Assembly: GCA_963716585.1 (NCBI GenBank)
Contig: CAVQTN010000004.1
Span: 682,001 to 746,000 of the forward strand
Source: JAICUY01 sp963716585
GTDB lineage: Bacteria; Chloroflexota; Limnocylindria; QHBO01
Reading direction: 5' to 3'
Length of the DNA: 64,000 nucleotides
A program made the translations under genes and the position numbers. Of the stretch, positions 9,256-18,603 are shown in pieces. The notes under the pieces were generated by a model. The model was given only the letters and a program-made list of their open reading frames with translations. It searched no databases and had not been told where the DNA came from. How positions within the stretch are numbered: the first letter of the stretch is position 1; the number at the start of each line of letters is the position of its first letter.

Positions 9256-10205
9256 GCCGGCGCCTCGTCGAGCCGGACCTTGTCGGCCTGCGCGGCGCCA
9301 CCACGCAGGCGGGCGACGACAGCCACGGCCCGCGCCACGATCGGCGATGCGCTGTTGAACGGCCAGGTCATGCCGACGTAGGCCAGCCGCTGTCGCGGCG
9401 ACATCGGGCGCCGCGCCAGGGGATAGCCGGTGGCCGCGAGCTCGGCGGCCAGGTGCGCATCGACGAAGGCAAGCTCGGTGCGCGACATGGCGGCTTGCCA
9501 GCCGCCCAGCGCGGCCATCTCGTAGCCGGCCCCCGGCGTGGCCGCCCAGTCAATCGCCGCGGCCGCCAGCCGCTCCGGCGCCGGCTCGCCGATGAACCGA
9601 CCGATGCGCTCCACGGTCTCGCGCGGCGCTGCCGCCAGGTCCTCGTAGCGCACGACGAGGTACGCAGCCGGATGGCTGGCGGCATTGGCCAGCGCGCGCC
9701 GGGCGTTGGCCCGCCAGCGGCTGACCGAGATCCCCAACAGGCCCGGTCGACGACCGCCGGCGGCCACCGCGAGGTGCCGGTCGCGCGGGTCTCGAAGCAT
9801 GTGCACCACCCGCGCGTCGGGGAAGGCCGCCAGGATGTCGCCCAGGTGATCCTCGACGCCGCCCTCCTGCTCTCCCCAGCGTGGCTTGCCTGCGGCCAGC
9901 GCGGCCTGCGCGCCGATGAGCCCGAAGAGCCGCGCGTAGGTGGGCGGGCCCGCCTCCAGCTCGCGCTCCACGACCGCGAGGTCCACGCCCAGCTCGTCGA
10001 AGCGTCGATAGCGCCGCAGCTCCGCGAAGCAGCGCGCCCGGCGTGCGTCCTCGCCGAGGTCGCCGTAGCGGCCGAGGAAATGCGTCCACAGGTAGGTCCG
10101 ACGCGAAAAGGCGATCTCAGGCGATGACTCCAGGATCCGGCGCAGCGGCGTCTTGCCGCTGCGGTCCAGCCCGCCGATGAAGACGGGGCCGTGATCAGCC
10201 GGCAT
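9252..10205 (-). CDS. Sulfotransferase family protein
   Basis: A 317-residue paralogue in the three-gene tandem array. The phosphosulfate loop reads GGLDRSGKTPLRRILESSP (residues 11-29), with Lys-Thr in place of Thr-Ser. The block that is WGDKS in the neighbour is WGEQE here, so that Lys is lost. HMLRDPRDRHLAVAA and YLVVRYEDLAAAP are kept. The stop overlaps the downstream gene by 4 nt and the start overlaps the upstream gene by 11 nt. Loss of the Lys could mean changed activity or a different acceptor; this is inference. Confidence 0.8.
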   Translation of the reverse strand: MPADHGPVFIGGLDRSGKTPLRRILESSPEIAFSRRTYLWTHFLGRYGDLGEDARRARCFAELRRYRRFDELGVDLAVVERELEAGPPTYARLFGLIGAQAALAAGKPRWGEQEGGVEDHLGDILAAFPDARVVHMLRDPRDRHLAVAAGGRRPGLLGISVSRWRANARRALANAASHPAAYLVVRYEDLAAAPRETVERIGRFIGEPAPERLAAAAIDWAATPGAGYEMAALGGWQAAMSRTELAFVDAHLAAELAATGYPLARRPMSPRQRLAYVGMTWPFNSASPIVARAVAVVARLRGGAAQADKVRLDEAPA

Positions 10206-11181
10206 CGGTCAGCAGGTGGTGCGCCGGTGGCGTCCTGCCGGCAAGGCGCGGCAGCCGATGCGCCGCGGCCTGGCGTGCCTGCCAGGTCGCCATGCGCGCC
10301 AGGTTCAGCGGCAGGTCCGCGGCTGCGTAGCGCAGCCGGTCGACGCCACGCAGCGCAACGCCGTCCGGCTCGTAGCCGAATGACCGCATGGCTGCGCCGG
10401 CGCGGCCCTCCAGAAAGGCCAGTTCACGCGCGGGGATGCGACCCCGATAGCGCCCCACATGCGCCGTCGAGATCAGCGGACCGCCCGGTGAACCGGCTGC
10501 GAGCTTGTCGCGGTAGGTCGGCATGCCGGTCATCTCGAGCATCTCGGGGACGAAGGCCTCACCCACGAAGGTGCAGACCTCGGCCACCACAGCGGCGGGG
10601 TTCGCGACGAGGTCCTCGTAGCGGATGACGCGATAGCGCCCGGCGTGGCGTCGTTGGTTGCGACGCGCGTGCCGCGCCGAGTACAGCCAGCGCGCCACCG
10701 CACCCCCCACGCGCAGTCGCCCCTCGGGCCACATGGTCAACGAGGCGTCGTAGCGATCCCGCGGGTCGCGAAGCATGTGCAGCATGACAGCGTCGGGATA
10801 GGCCGCCAGGACGTGGTCGGCATAGCCCTCGATGAGCCCGGTCTGGTCTCCCCAGCGCGGCTTGCCGGCGCGCTCCGCGCTCTGCTGCTGGATGAGCGCG
10901 AAGAGGCGGGCATACGTCGGCGCACCTTCGGCAAAGTCGCGTCGCAGGCGCCCCGCATCGGGCGCCAGGAAGCTGACGTGCTTGTAGCGTTCGAGAGCGG
11001 ACAGGCAGCGCTCGAAGTTGCGCGCATCGGCCAGGTCACCGAAGCGTTCGTAGAAGAGGGTCCACATGTTCGAGCCCACCGCCGGGATGCTGATCCGCGG
11101 GTGCGAGGCCAGCACGGCCGACAGCAGCGTCTTGCCGGCCCGATCGGTCCCGCCGATGAAGATCGGGCCGTCCGCGCTCAT
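10195..11181 (-). CDS. Sulfotransferase family protein
   Basis: A 328-residue member of the same tandem array. It has GGTDRAGKTLLSAVLASHP (residues 10-28) as the phosphosulfate loop, RWGDQTGLIEGY where the neighbour has WGDKS, then HMLRDPRDRYDASLTMW and YRVIRYEDLVANP. The ATG overlaps the TGA of the upstream P-loop/APH gene by 4 nt. The whole run from 14575 down to 8260 therefore has almost no spacer and is probably one transcript. Confidence 0.8.
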   Translation of the reverse strand: MSADGPIFIGGTDRAGKTLLSAVLASHPRISIPAVGSNMWTLFYERFGDLADARNFERCLSALERYKHVSFLAPDAGRLRRDFAEGAPTYARLFALIQQQSAERAGKPRWGDQTGLIEGYADHVLAAYPDAVMLHMLRDPRDRYDASLTMWPEGRLRVGGAVARWLYSARHARRNQRRHAGRYRVIRYEDLVANPAAVVAEVCTFVGEAFVPEMLEMTGMPTYRDKLAAGSPGGPLISTAHVGRYRGRIPARELAFLEGRAGAAMRSFGYEPDGVALRGVDRLRYAAADLPLNLARMATWQARQAAAHRLPRLAGRTPPAHHLLTDAG

Positions 11182-13037
11182 CGGGCAGCCCGCGAAAAAG
11201 GGCCGATGAGGCGATGGCTGCCGTCGGCCAGGGCGCGTGCCGTCCGGAGCCGCTCGGCGGCCTGGCGGACGAGGGCCGGGTCGGGCTGTTCGGCGTCGCG
11301 GCGGAGCAGGATCGCCGCGCGCCGCAGGCTCAGCAGCTCCAGCAGGACAGGGGCAAGCGCAAGCTCCGCCCGCATCTCCGGCGCAAGCTCGAGGTATCCG
11401 CCCAGAAAGGCCGCGAAACGATCGGCGGAGAACCCCGTCCGGCCGACCGAGAAGCGCGGTGCGGCAGTCACCACGTCAAGCAGCCGCCAGTCCAGCCTGG
11501 CGAGCTCGAAGTCGATCACCACGAGCGGCCTGCCCGAGCGCAGCAGGAGGTTGTAGGGCCCGTAGTCGCCATGCACCAGCGTCGTCCGCAGCGAGCTGCC
11601 GGCGAGCTGCGCGTCGAGCCCGCAGAGACGCTCGGCGAGCGTGGCCGTCGCTCGCGACGAGGTCGACAGGGCAGCGGCTGCGCGGCGCAGAAGATCGGCA
11701 TGTCCGGCCGATGGCAGCCGCCGCGAACCGTCCGGCCCGAGGCCGGTGGACGGGTAGGCCGCCGGCGGCACGTCGGCAAGTGCCTCGTGAAGGATCGCCA
11801 GCAGCGTGCCGGCGGCACGCGCCTGCCGACGCCGCTCGGCAGGCAGGGTGACCAGCTCATGCATCGGCAGGTGACCGTCGATGTGGTCGAACAACGCGAA
11901 GGCGCCGTCCGCTCGACGCACGACCGTGGCCCCCTCGGGTCCGGCCACCAGCCGCGGAGCGGGCAGCTGCAGCTCTGCAAGGCGCTGCAGCACCCCGTGC
12001 TCGCTGACGACGGCGGCGTCCTCGACGGAAGGCTTGTAGCGCTTCATGACCAGGCGGCCGCGGTCCGTCTCCATCACGACGTTCCAGCTGCGCCCCACGC
12101 CGACCGAGCGAGCCGCGCGGACGTCGCCGACACCCAGGGCGGCCGACACGTCCTCCACGACCCGTTGCTGACCCGTAGCGAGCGATCGCGGCCGGTTGCG
12201 CCACCATCGATCGACGCGACGGATGGGTGGGAGCCGGTGAACCGCCGCGACCGGCCAGCCGCCGATGGGAGCCGCGCGGTCCACGGCACCAAGCCGCTGC
12301 AGGCCTGCATTGAGCTGGCGGGCAGCCTCCTCGAGCGTCGAGATGTTCTCGATTTGCACCCAGCGAGCGAGATCGCCGGTCTCCTCCGGCACCGTCCGCG
12401 CGATCTCGCCGGCGGCCGCCAGGAATGCCGCGACGCGACTCGGACGGTGCTCGCGCAGGCGCAGCGGCAGGCCCCGCGAATCAAGCCGGGCGCCAGTGAC
12501 GGCATCCGGCGCACCGACGAAGATCGCGAGGTCCGGCGCTGGAACGGCGCGAAGGTAGCCGCGCAACTCGGCGCGTCGCGCGGCCGAGCGCCGCGGATCG
12601 CCGCCTCGCCAGGCGAACAGGTTCACCGAGCGGTGGTAGAGGCCCTCGTCGAACACCGCGATCTCGTCGCCCAGGCGCCCGCGAAGAAACCCCTGGCGCG
12701 CGGCCACCCCACCCCAGCGCATCAGGAGCGTCCAGCGGTGGCCCCAGCTGACCGGCGCCCGAAGGATGGCCAGGACGGCCGCCAACGCCGGACGCGGCCG
12801 CGAGACCATGAAGCCGACGCCGTACGGAAGGTCGACGAGCAACGCCCTCAGCCGGCGCGGCCGCGCGCCGAGCAGCGGCGCCAGCAGGCGGCCTGTCGGC
12901 GACCGACGCAGATGGTCATCGACCGCGTCGTTCGCCGATCGGCACGGACGTCCGGACCAGCGTCCAATCGCGTCGATCGCGGCCGGCAGCATGGCGCTCT
13001 TGCCGGCGCCGGGTGGCCCCAACAGCTCGACGATCAT
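11178..13037 (-). CDS. P-loop kinase-like / aminoglycoside phosphotransferase-fold fusion
   Basis: A 619-residue two-domain protein. Residues 1-250 start MIVELLGPPGAGKSAML, a Walker A (G7-S14), and read like a small nucleotide kinase or sulfokinase-type P-loop protein. Residues about 290-600 carry an APH/choline-kinase fold: RGRLVMKRYKPS (ATP-binding Lys), LVHGDYGPYNLLL with catalytic D491, and VVIDFELARLDW with metal-binding D509. So it holds two predicted phosphoryl-transfer sites. The start is ATG 13037, 2 bp after the upstream stop; longer in-frame readings overlap the previous gene and are less likely. It is followed at once by three sulfotransferases. Phosphorylation of a glycan or lipid intermediate is inferred; drug resistance is unlikely from context. 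Confidence 0.75.
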   Translation of the reverse strand: MIVELLGPPGAGKSAMLPAAIDAIGRWSGRPCRSANDAVDDHLRRSPTGRLLAPLLGARPRRLRALLVDLPYGVGFMVSRPRPALAAVLAILRAPVSWGHRWTLLMRWGGVAARQGFLRGRLGDEIAVFDEGLYHRSVNLFAWRGGDPRRSAARRAELRGYLRAVPAPDLAIFVGAPDAVTGARLDSRGLPLRLREHRPSRVAAFLAAAGEIARTVPEETGDLARWVQIENISTLEEAARQLNAGLQRLGAVDRAAPIGGWPVAAVHRLPPIRRVDRWWRNRPRSLATGQQRVVEDVSAALGVGDVRAARSVGVGRSWNVVMETDRGRLVMKRYKPSVEDAAVVSEHGVLQRLAELQLPAPRLVAGPEGATVVRRADGAFALFDHIDGHLPMHELVTLPAERRRQARAAGTLLAILHEALADVPPAAYPSTGLGPDGSRRLPSAGHADLLRRAAAALSTSSRATATLAERLCGLDAQLAGSSLRTTLVHGDYGPYNLLLRSGRPLVVIDFELARLDWRLLDVVTAAPRFSVGRTGFSADRFAAFLGGYLELAPEMRAELALAPVLLELLSLRRAAILLRRDAEQPDPALVRQAAERLRTARALADGSHRLIGPFSRAAR

Positions 13038-13039
13038 GG

Positions 13040-14575
13040 CTACAGCCGGTCCCAGACCACGCTGGTCACCTGCCGGAGGACGTTCTCGAGTGGCGCGGCG
13101 GCGTCGATGACAACCATCGTCGCGTCGCCCTCTCCGAGTGCTTCGAGTGCCTGCGCCTTGGCGTCGAGGGCCTGCGGTGCGGCGGGCTTGCGCGATCGGG
13201 CCGTCAGCGGATCCAGGCGCAGCACGACCAGCGTCTCCGGCGCCGGAATGGCCCGATAGATCGCGCGCTCGCGCGCTGCGAGGCGCCGTGAGAGCCATGC
13301 CCCGGCCGCTGCGTATGGGAGCCGCGAAGCGTCCATCGAGCGCTCCCCGACCCGCAGCGCCGGCATCGGATACCGATCGAAGAGCACCAGCCAGCCGGCG
13401 GCGGCCAGGCGGCGGCCGTGGGTGACCCGTCGGGCACGATCACGTGCCTCCGCCACGGCGCGCACACCGGTCGACACCTCGGCCAGGCGGGCCGCCAGAC
13501 CGACCACCGGGCTGCGGGTACCGAGTTTGCGTTCCAGCCAGCCGTCGAGGCGCCGCGTGCCGCGGGCAGTGGCCTGCGAGGCCGCGGCCAGCGGCCCGGG
13601 CCGTGCGGAGCCGAGGTAGAGGGTGATGACATTGATTCGCCAGCCGAAGGTCTCCACGAGCTGGTCGATGACCGTCGACTTTCCGGCGCCGTCGATGCCG
13701 ATCACGGCGATCGCCCTGCCACCGGCTGCCGGTCGCTTGCGCCGGCCCGAGGGGCGATGCCGCACGCGTTCGTCGAGGTGCCGCGCCGACCTGGCGAACC
13801 GTGACCGGCTGACGGCCGCACTGGCGCGGACCGACAGAAGCGCCAGCTCGCCGCGGCGTCGGTACGGCAGCAGTGCCCGCTCGAGTTGCCGGCGCAGCCC
13901 GCGCAGGCGACGGGGATCGCGACGTCCGCTGGCCGCAACCTCGAGGAAGCCGACGATCACCGGCGCAGGCAGCATCGGCAGATACCGGTCGACGGCCTCG
14001 CTGACCGCCGCCGCGGTCGTGCGGCCGAGCAGCTCGTGCACCTCGTCGACGATCGCTGCCGGAAGGCCGCCGCGGTGCCCGAACGGCAGCACATCCCGGA
14101 TGAATGCGTCCTCGCGGTACTTGAGCAGGGCGCGAACGGCCAGGATCGCCAGCTCCAGCTCCGGCCGTGGCACGCGAATTCCGTGCTGCACGACGGTGTT
14201 CGAGAGCAGCACCTCCTCGACCGGCAGGCGGTGATTCTTGACCAGCTCCTCGCCGAGGATGAGCTCGTAGTAGACGTGCAGGTGGATGAGGCGTCGCGTC
14301 GACGGGTCGAGGCCCAGCCAGTCCTCCACCGCGGGCAGCTGGCGCGACGAATGCGAGATGAAGCGCTTGAAACCCAGGGTGCCGACGCACGTGGCGAAAC
14401 GCGCCGACTGACCGCGGTCGACGAGCAGGTCGAGGTCGGTGCGGCCGGCGAGCGCCTCGGGGATGCCGGCGCTGCTCTTCCAGTGACAGTGGCGAATCCC
14501 AGCGTCGTCCAGGGCCTCGAAGAGGCGCAGCACGGTCTCGAGCGGCTCGAGGCGCGACGGACCCTTGCCGCTCAC
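13040..14575 (-). CDS. Nucleotidyltransferase-like / thymidylate-kinase-like P-loop protein
   Basis: A 511-residue protein. Its N-terminal half has HCHWKSSAGIPEALAG followed by TDLDLLVDR (D47, D49), the metal-binding pattern of polymerase-beta-type nucleotidyltransferases that act on small molecules. The C-terminal half starts AIAVIGIDGAGKSTVIDQL with Walker A G293-T301, and the downstream VLFDRYPMPALRVGERSMD resembles thymidylate kinase. Similar two-part proteins occur in exopolysaccharide loci. It lies directly upstream of the P-loop/APH fusion and downstream of a sulfotransferase (4-nt overlap). The substrate is unknown. Confidence 0.75.
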   Translation of the reverse strand: MSGKGPSRLEPLETVLRLFEALDDAGIRHCHWKSSAGIPEALAGRTDLDLLVDRGQSARFATCVGTLGFKRFISHSSRQLPAVEDWLGLDPSTRRLIHLHVYYELILGEELVKNHRLPVEEVLLSNTVVQHGIRVPRPELELAILAVRALLKYREDAFIRDVLPFGHRGGLPAAIVDEVHELLGRTTAAAVSEAVDRYLPMLPAPVIVGFLEVAASGRRDPRRLRGLRRQLERALLPYRRRGELALLSVRASAAVSRSRFARSARHLDERVRHRPSGRRKRPAAGGRAIAVIGIDGAGKSTVIDQLVETFGWRINVITLYLGSARPGPLAAASQATARGTRRLDGWLERKLGTRSPVVGLAARLAEVSTGVRAVAEARDRARRVTHGRRLAAAGWLVLFDRYPMPALRVGERSMDASRLPYAAAGAWLSRRLAARERAIYRAIPAPETLVVLRLDPLTARSRKPAAPQALDAKAQALEALGEGDATMVVIDAAAPLENVLRQVTSVVWDRL

Positions 14576-15555
14576 GCCGGCTCCCGGCGATAGCCCAGCG
14601 CCGCCAGGTCACGGCCCAGCAGGGCACGGAACCAGCCGTCGACCCAGCGCGGCAGCGTCCCGCGCCAGCGGTCGGCGGCCCCGGCATCGATCCCCTGTTC
14701 GCCGAGCCGCGACCCCATGCTGACGACGCGCTGCTGCAGCATCTCCGGGTCGAACGCCACGCCCAGGAAGTCGCACAGGGCCGCGATCTCGCGCTGCGGC
14801 TCGCGGACGAGATCCTCGAAGCGCAGGAGACGGTAGCGAGTCGGAAGGTCCCGCCGATAGCGCCGCCAGCGACGAGCGCCCTCGGCCCAGGAGATGGTCG
14901 TCTCGACCAGGACAAACGCATCCAGCACGGGTCCGAGGTGGCCAAGCAGGCGGTACGGCAGCCCGCCGGGGTCCTTGCGACGGCGCCGCACCTCGGAGGC
15001 ATAGATGGCGCGCGGATCACGCATCATGTGGATGACCCGACCGCCGGGATACCAGTCCATCAGCGTCGGCACGAAGCGGAGATGCGCCGGGGTCTTCTCG
15101 CCCCTGATGCGCTTTCCCTTGCGCTCCGCGTACGCATCCATGACGGCGCTGAAGATCGCGCGCTCCGATCGGTCGGAGGTCATGATCCGGTGGGTCAGCT
15201 CCTCGCGCGGCACCGTCCGCCGCAGCCAGGTCCACAGCCGGCTCGGCGATCGCCAGTGCGACGCGCGCTCGAGCCCGCCGTCGTACAGGAACCCGACCGC
15301 GCGCTCCACGTTGCGGTCGTCGGTCAGCGGCGCGTAACGGCGCAGCTTGTGCCGCACGCCCTCGGACGGCAGCAGGTGGCCCATGAAGTGGTTCTCCGCG
15401 CAGATCGCAATCTCGGTGTGCCGGTTCAGGACGTTCCGCAGCAGCGTCGTCCCGCTACGGCTGAGTCCGACGACAAAGACGTGGTCGACCGGCGACGCGA
15501 CAGGTGCCGGCCACGCGTCGCGCGCCGGCGCCGTGGCGCCGCCCGGCCAGCTCAC
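14572..15555 (-). CDS. Sulfotransferase family protein
   Basis: A 327-residue sulfotransferase with a clear core: VFVVGLSRSGTTLLRNVLNRH (P-loop at G30-T37), IRGEKTPAHLRFVPTLMDW, VIHMMRDPRAIYASEVRRR, and YRLLRFEDLVREPQREI. These blocks match the gene at 3125-4060 closely, which points to duplication. The GTG at 15555 overlaps the TGA of the O-antigen ligase-like gene by 4 nt; longer readings run inside that gene in another frame. Acceptor inferred to be the polymer made by this locus. Confidence 0.85.
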   Translation of the reverse strand: MSWPGGATAPARDAWPAPVASPVDHVFVVGLSRSGTTLLRNVLNRHTEIAICAENHFMGHLLPSEGVRHKLRRYAPLTDDRNVERAVGFLYDGGLERASHWRSPSRLWTWLRRTVPREELTHRIMTSDRSERAIFSAVMDAYAERKGKRIRGEKTPAHLRFVPTLMDWYPGGRVIHMMRDPRAIYASEVRRRRKDPGGLPYRLLGHLGPVLDAFVLVETTISWAEGARRWRRYRRDLPTRYRLLRFEDLVREPQREIAALCDFLGVAFDPEMLQQRVVSMGSRLGEQGIDAGAADRWRGTLPRWVDGWFRALLGRDLAALGYRREPA

Positions 15556-17036
15556 GGCTGCGTCGGCTGCGATGCTCGCCACCAGTGACGCTGTCGCGGC
15601 TCGGCCGCGACGCTCTGCAGCGTGGCGGCGATGAGCCCCAGTGCCAGCCACCACAGCGAGGTGCCCCACAGGTAGGCGTGGATCATCTCCAGGAAGTTGC
15701 TGACCGCGAATTGGTCGACGAGTGCGAGCCACAGCACGACGACCAGCGCCCAGGCGACCGCGTCGCCCTGTTTCAAGCGATGACGCGCTCGAATGGTCCG
15801 GATCAGCAGCACCAGCGGGGTGAGGAAGTAGAGCACCACCGCGGGCAGACCCATCTCGGCCGCGAGGTTGAGGTACGTGTTGTGGGCGCTCCCACCGAGC
15901 TTGAGCGGGATGTCGCCGACCCGCTGCTTGTACTCCTCGTCGTATCGCTCGAAATTGCCGAAGCCGAAGCCGATGAATGGACGGTCCTCGATCATGCGCG
16001 TCGCCGCATCGTTGGTGATGATCCGCGACTCGACGGTCGCCTGGTCGTCGAGACGCTGCTGGGCGTAGGCGATCTGATCGCCGAGGGGCCCTGCCGCCAG
16101 CGACCCCGCCAGCAGCAGGCCGATGGCGGCCATGAGCGCCACGGCCCGTGGATACAGGATCGCCAATCCCCCGAACGCCAGCGCCGCTCCCAGCCAGCTG
16201 CCCCTGGACAACGACAGGAAGACCGCCAGCAACGACGCGATCACCAGGCCGAAGACGACCACGCGGCGCAGGCCGGGCCGGTCGCGCATCGCCCACTGGA
16301 TGGCCAGCAGCGCGAAGAAGACCAGGGTGATGGTGTACGGCGCCGGGCCGCCGAACGTGCCGACGGTCCGTTCCCCAGCCCGTCCCAGCCACTGGCTCGG
16401 CAGCAGGCTCGGCGCGAACCAGCTCATGACGCCCAGGGTGACCTGCACGGCGATCGTCAGCAGCCCGACGGCGACCAACAGTCGCATATCGCGTCGCGAC
16501 GGGCCAATGGCGCGCACCAGCCAGAACAGGATGATCGGCACGGCCAGCTTGTCGTAGAAGGAGACGAGCTCACGCTGCGTGTTCACACCGTAGAGCAGCA
16601 CGTTCGCCACGCCGAGAGCAAGGAAGCCGAGGATTGCGAAGTCGATGATGCCGATGCGGAACGGAGAACGTCGGATGCCAAGCCCGTGATAGACGGCTAC
16701 CAGCGCCAGCGTCAACGGCAGACCGATGCGATGCAGCGCCCACAGCCCCGGGCCTGCTTCGGCCGACACCCCCTCCAGGAAGAACGGCAGGATCAGCGCC
16801 CACAGGATCACCGCCATGAACGGGTGGCGCAGCACAAGGGCAGCGACCGGCAGCATCACCGCCAGCGCGAGAGCGAATTCCGGATAGCCGAAGGCGACGA
16901 GGGCTCCGGCCGCCGCCGCGAGCAGCAGGGAGCCGCACAGCAGCAGCGCGGGGAGGCTCGCCGTGCGCAGCCACGCCGAAAGCGCACGGCGCCAGGGCAC
17001 CGAGTGCCGAGCTGGGAGGCGTGCCGCGTCAGCCAC
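15552..17036 (-). CDS. O-antigen ligase/polymerase-like membrane protein
   Basis: A 494-residue polytopic protein with about 10-12 hydrophobic helices, of the O-antigen ligase (Wzy_C) kind. The large loop near the C-terminal third holds GFGFGNFERYDEEYKQR, LKLGGSAHNTYLNLAAEMG, including the His-Asn-Tyr block typical of this family. The GTG start at 17036 gives VADAARLPARHS and overlaps the flippase gene's end by 8 bp. It probably polymerises or ligates repeat units on the outer side of the membrane. It sits between the flippase and a sulfotransferase in the same transcript. Confidence 0.85.
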   Translation of the reverse strand: MADAARLPARHSVPWRRALSAWLRTASLPALLLCGSLLLAAAAGALVAFGYPEFALALAVMLPVAALVLRHPFMAVILWALILPFFLEGVSAEAGPGLWALHRIGLPLTLALVAVYHGLGIRRSPFRIGIIDFAILGFLALGVANVLLYGVNTQRELVSFYDKLAVPIILFWLVRAIGPSRRDMRLLVAVGLLTIAVQVTLGVMSWFAPSLLPSQWLGRAGERTVGTFGGPAPYTITLVFFALLAIQWAMRDRPGLRRVVVFGLVIASLLAVFLSLSRGSWLGAALAFGGLAILYPRAVALMAAIGLLLAGSLAAGPLGDQIAYAQQRLDDQATVESRIITNDAATRMIEDRPFIGFGFGNFERYDEEYKQRVGDIPLKLGGSAHNTYLNLAAEMGLPAVVLYFLTPLVLLIRTIRARHRLKQGDAVAWALVVVLWLALVDQFAVSNFLEMIHAYLWGTSLWWLALGLIAATLQSVAAEPRQRHWWRASQPTQP

Positions 17037-18600
17037 GGCTGCTCGCCTCGGGCTGCGGCACCCGCTGCTTTTTGGTCGGCTTCGAGGATCGGCCCCGACG
17101 TAGCAGGCGCCCCTTGATCCGGTCGAGCACCAGGTGGTCCTCTGGATCAAGCCCGAGCAGGACGAGGACGACGCCGTACACGCCGAAGAGGCTTGTGAGG
17201 CCGACCAGCAGCTCGGCCACCGGGCCCGCATCGCGCAGGATGCTTCCGACCACGATCCCGGCCAGCCAGGCGACCAGGCCGGCGATGATCGGCTTCAGAT
17301 AGGTGCGGTTGTACGGCGACGCTTTGACCAGCAGCGCCACTTCGGCGAGGCGCATGACGTTCACCGCGCTCTGCGATGCGAAGGCGGCAATCGCGGCGCC
17401 AACCAGCCCCAGCGGTGGGATGAGCAGGAAGCTCAGGCCGAATCCCAGACCGACCGCGACGCTCGAGTTCAGCAGCTTCACCTTGGTGTGGCCGGTCATG
17501 TCCAGGACAGCACCCGACGTGCCCGTCGCCGCGTTCACCAGGTTCGCCCATGCCAGGATGATGAGCGCGATCTGGCCGGCCTCGAATTCCCGACCGAAGA
17601 TCGCCAGGAGCGCCTGGGGGAAGGCAATGACCATCAGGAAGAAGGGCAGGTTGAGCGACACCGACCACTTCGAGGTGGTCTGGTACAGGTGCTCCAGCCC
17701 ACGTCGGTCGCCCTTGTCCTGCGACTCCGCGAAGAGCGGCATCGAGGATGCCACCACCGCCGACTGGAAAATCGACCCGACCAGGTTGACCTGATTCGCC
17801 ACGGCGAAGACGCCCACGGCGCCGATGGTGCTCATGGCACCCAGGAAGAGGGTCTGCAGGTTCGATCCGAAGGTCGTGATGACGTTGGAGAAGAAGACCG
17901 GCAGGGAGAAGCGCATGAGCTGGCCGGGGGCTCGTTTGGGCGTGATCTTCGTGCCGCGCAACGGAAAGAGGCGGTTGACGATGACGACGAGCAGCACGCT
18001 GGCCACCAGTGCCGAGAGCATCGAGGCGAGGACCGCATACGCCGCCGTCATCCCGATCACGGCAAAGACCGCGAGCAGGGCGAATCGGACCAGCGGCTGG
18101 CCAAACTGCTCGGCTGCGACGTCGTACTCGATCCGCTTGAACCCCTGGAGCGTCGCGGCCAGCTGACGGTTCAGCACGGTCGCCGGGATCAGCAGGCTCA
18201 CGATGATGAGCAGCGGGACAAGGCGCTGCTGATGCATGATCCCGACTGCGATCGGTTCGGCCAGGACGATGACCCCGGCCGCGAACGCGATGCTCAGCAG
18301 CGCCGGGACGCCGATCGCCAGCTGCAGGGTGCCGAGCAGCGAGCCGGAGTCCTTGCGCCCGGCGAAGACGGCGGTATAGCGCACCAGGGCCGCATCGAGG
18401 CCCAGCGTCGGGAAGCTGGCCGCGACCGTGGCGACGGTCAGCGCCAGGTTGTAGAGGCCATACTCGTCGGCTCCCAGGACGCGGGCCAGGAAGACGGCCA
18501 GAACGAAGCGGGTGCCCCAGGCGAAGAGCTTGCCAGCGAAGACGGCGCCGCCGCCTCGCGCCGCAATGATGACGTGATCATCGCCGTGGTGGTCGCCCAC
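17029..18600 (-). CDS. Polysaccharide flippase (Wzx/MATE-like, MOP superfamily)
   Basis: A 523-residue membrane protein with about 14 helices. The N-terminal AARGGGAVFAGKLFAWGTRFV and LARVLGADEYGLYNLALTV are typical of polysaccharide_synt exporters of the MOP superfamily. It would flip lipid-linked repeat units across the membrane. The C-terminal 40 residues are cytoplasmic and basic (RGRSSKPTKKQRV). The start is GTG 18600, 3 bp after the stop of the Wzz-like gene, giving the order chain-length regulator, flippase, polymerase within one operon. Confidence 0.9.
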   Translation of the reverse strand: MGDHHGDDHVIIAARGGGAVFAGKLFAWGTRFVLAVFLARVLGADEYGLYNLALTVATVAASFPTLGLDAALVRYTAVFAGRKDSGSLLGTLQLAIGVPALLSIAFAAGVIVLAEPIAVGIMHQQRLVPLLIIVSLLIPATVLNRQLAATLQGFKRIEYDVAAEQFGQPLVRFALLAVFAVIGMTAAYAVLASMLSALVASVLLVVIVNRLFPLRGTKITPKRAPGQLMRFSLPVFFSNVITTFGSNLQTLFLGAMSTIGAVGVFAVANQVNLVGSIFQSAVVASSMPLFAESQDKGDRRGLEHLYQTTSKWSVSLNLPFFLMVIAFPQALLAIFGREFEAGQIALIILAWANLVNAATGTSGAVLDMTGHTKVKLLNSSVAVGLGFGLSFLLIPPLGLVGAAIAAFASQSAVNVMRLAEVALLVKASPYNRTYLKPIIAGLVAWLAGIVVGSILRDAGPVAELLVGLTSLFGVYGVVLVLLGLDPEDHLVLDRIKGRLLRRGRSSKPTKKQRVPQPEASSRG

Positions 18601-18603
18601 GGG

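Noticed and set aside
11178..13037. An aminoglycoside resistance gene
   Set aside because: The APH fold is joined to another kinase-like domain and sits in a glycan locus; a resistance role has no support.
11214..13259. A 681-codon plus-strand open frame opposite the P-loop/APH gene
   Set aside because: Typical antisense frame of a GC-rich gene; no motifs, while the minus-strand frame has Walker A and APH motifs.
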